Source of the DNA: Halieaceae bacterium
GTDB lineage: Bacteria; Pseudomonadota; Gammaproteobacteria; Pseudomonadales; Halieaceae
Reading direction: 5' to 3'
NCBI GenBank assembly: GCA_002683395.1
Contig: NYTG01000027.1
Span: 1 to 7,979, forward strand
Length of the DNA stretch: 7,979 nucleotides
Shown: positions 7,708-7,979 of the stretch, piece by piece
Layout: every line of letters starts with the position of its first letter
How positions within the stretch are numbered: the stretch's first letter is position 1
The notes under the pieces: model-generated
What the model saw: only the letters and a program-made list of their open reading frames with translations
Told to the model about the DNA's origin: nothing
The model's database searches: none
Translations under genes and position numbers: made by a program

Positions 7708-7743
7708 TTAAGAGAACCGGGGTGGGCTGAGTTCAACCTTCAT
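7708..7743 (-). CDS. Possible 11-codon leader frame abutting murJ
   Basis: ATG at 7743-7741 opens a frame for the peptide MKVELSPPRFS, ending in TAA at 7710-7708, directly before the murJ GTG and in the same reading frame. Unlike the murJ start, this ATG has a reasonable ribosome binding site: AGGG at 7752-7749, five bases upstream. It may be a short upstream frame that couples ribosomes onto murJ. Alternatively it is a chance frame, or a longer murJ N-terminus interrupted by a stop codon. MurJ does not need the extra residues, since conserved family sequence begins around residue 12 of the assigned protein. Confidence 0.3.
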   Translation of the reverse strand: MKVELSPPRFS

Positions 7744-7790
7744 TATGGCCCTGCCACTGAGCCCGGCGCCGTAGCGCAGCGCAACAGCCG

Positions 7791-7979
7791 TCAAAACCGC
7801 CGCTCCGTATACCAATTCACGGGGGCCGAATGCTGATCGACCTGATCGACGACGTCTAAAATCAATGCAAACAAAGCCATACGCACCACGACGCCGTTAT
7901 CACTTTGTCGGAAAATCGCAAGGTTTGGATTGTCATTGAGGTCTATATCCAGCTCTCTGGCGCCCTCCCGGGAATCTCT
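7791..7979 (-). CDS. pyrB: Aspartate carbamoyltransferase catalytic chain, C-terminal end (partial)
   Basis: The frame is open from the right edge to TGA at 7793-7791, giving 62 residues of C-terminus. The segment NPNLAIFRQSDNGVVVRMALFALIL matches the end of aspartate carbamoyltransferases. E. coli PyrB (recalled from memory) has a DVDK, then FQQAGNGIFARQALLALVL arrangement, and the shared pattern is Q-x-x-N-G-x-x-x-R-x-A-L-x-A-L, preceded by an acidic stretch after the HPLPR region. The enzyme joins carbamoyl phosphate and aspartate in pyrimidine synthesis. The tail after this block (DVVDQVDQHSAPVNWYTERRF) is longer than in E. coli. Other members of the carbamoyltransferase family are the main alternative, because the active-site motifs lie outside the window. 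It lies 83 bases upstream of murJ in the same direction. Confidence 0.72.
   Translation of the reverse strand, partial: RDSREGARELDIDLNDNPNLAIFRQSDNGVVVRMALFALILDVVDQVDQHSAPVNWYTERRF

Noticed and set aside
7744..7790. CATAAT near 7743-7748 as a -10 box for murJ
   Set aside because: At 16-18 bases upstream there is only GC-rich sequence with no -35 resemblance, and the element overlaps the short frame's start codon.
1..7979. Search for a mobile element, CRISPR array, toxin-antitoxin or defence system, or tRNA/rRNA
   Set aside because: The genes are contiguous conserved housekeeping genes with no transposase, repeat array or clover-leaf sequence; the gaps are at most 120 bases.

Overview
This is a compact, entirely minus-strand block of housekeeping genes from a gammaproteobacterium. 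Read in the direction of transcription (high to low coordinates) the order is pyrB (3' end only), murJ, ribF, ileS, lspA, fkpB, ispH, and a type IV pilus minor prepilin gene (5' end only). The run murJ/ribF-ileS-lspA-fkpB-ispH is a conserved gammaproteobacterial neighbourhood. An adjacent minor-pilin cluster recalls Pseudomonas and related marine lineages. The protein motifs (an LspA core resembling Pseudomonas, an E. coli-length IleS with a C-terminal zinc site) and the moderately high GC (judged by eye) fit that, but the genus cannot be fixed from this window.

Layout: 7979-7791 is the C-terminus of what looks like an aspartate carbamoyltransferase catalytic chain. An 83-base gap follows. 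It holds an 11-codon open frame with a plausible ribosome binding site, whose stop codon directly abuts the GTG start of murJ (7707-6136). A 101-base gap with a candidate promoter precedes ribF (6034-5099). From ribF onward the genes are almost contiguous. There are 3 bases to ileS (5095-2291), an 8-base overlap into lspA (2298-1774, probable TTG start), 4 bases to fkpB (1769-1323), and a one-base TGATG overlap into ispH (1323-367). After 120 non-coding bases, a GspH/FimT-type prepilin gene starts at 246 and runs off the left edge.

The genes serve precursor supply (FAD/FMN from RibF, isoprenoid diphosphates from IspH, pyrimidines from PyrB), translation (IleS), and cell-envelope assembly (lipid II flipping by MurJ, lipoprotein signal-peptide removal by LspA, a FKBP-type chaperone/isomerase, and the start of a pilus cluster). 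The IspH product pathway leads to undecaprenyl phosphate, the carrier of the lipid II that MurJ translocates. That is a loose functional link within the block, not evidence of a dedicated system.

I found no mobile element, CRISPR array, RNA gene, riboswitch or convincing terminator, and no sign of a new biological system. The points worth a second look are the two genes cut by the window edges, the short frame in front of murJ, the lspA start and the ribF promoter candidate.
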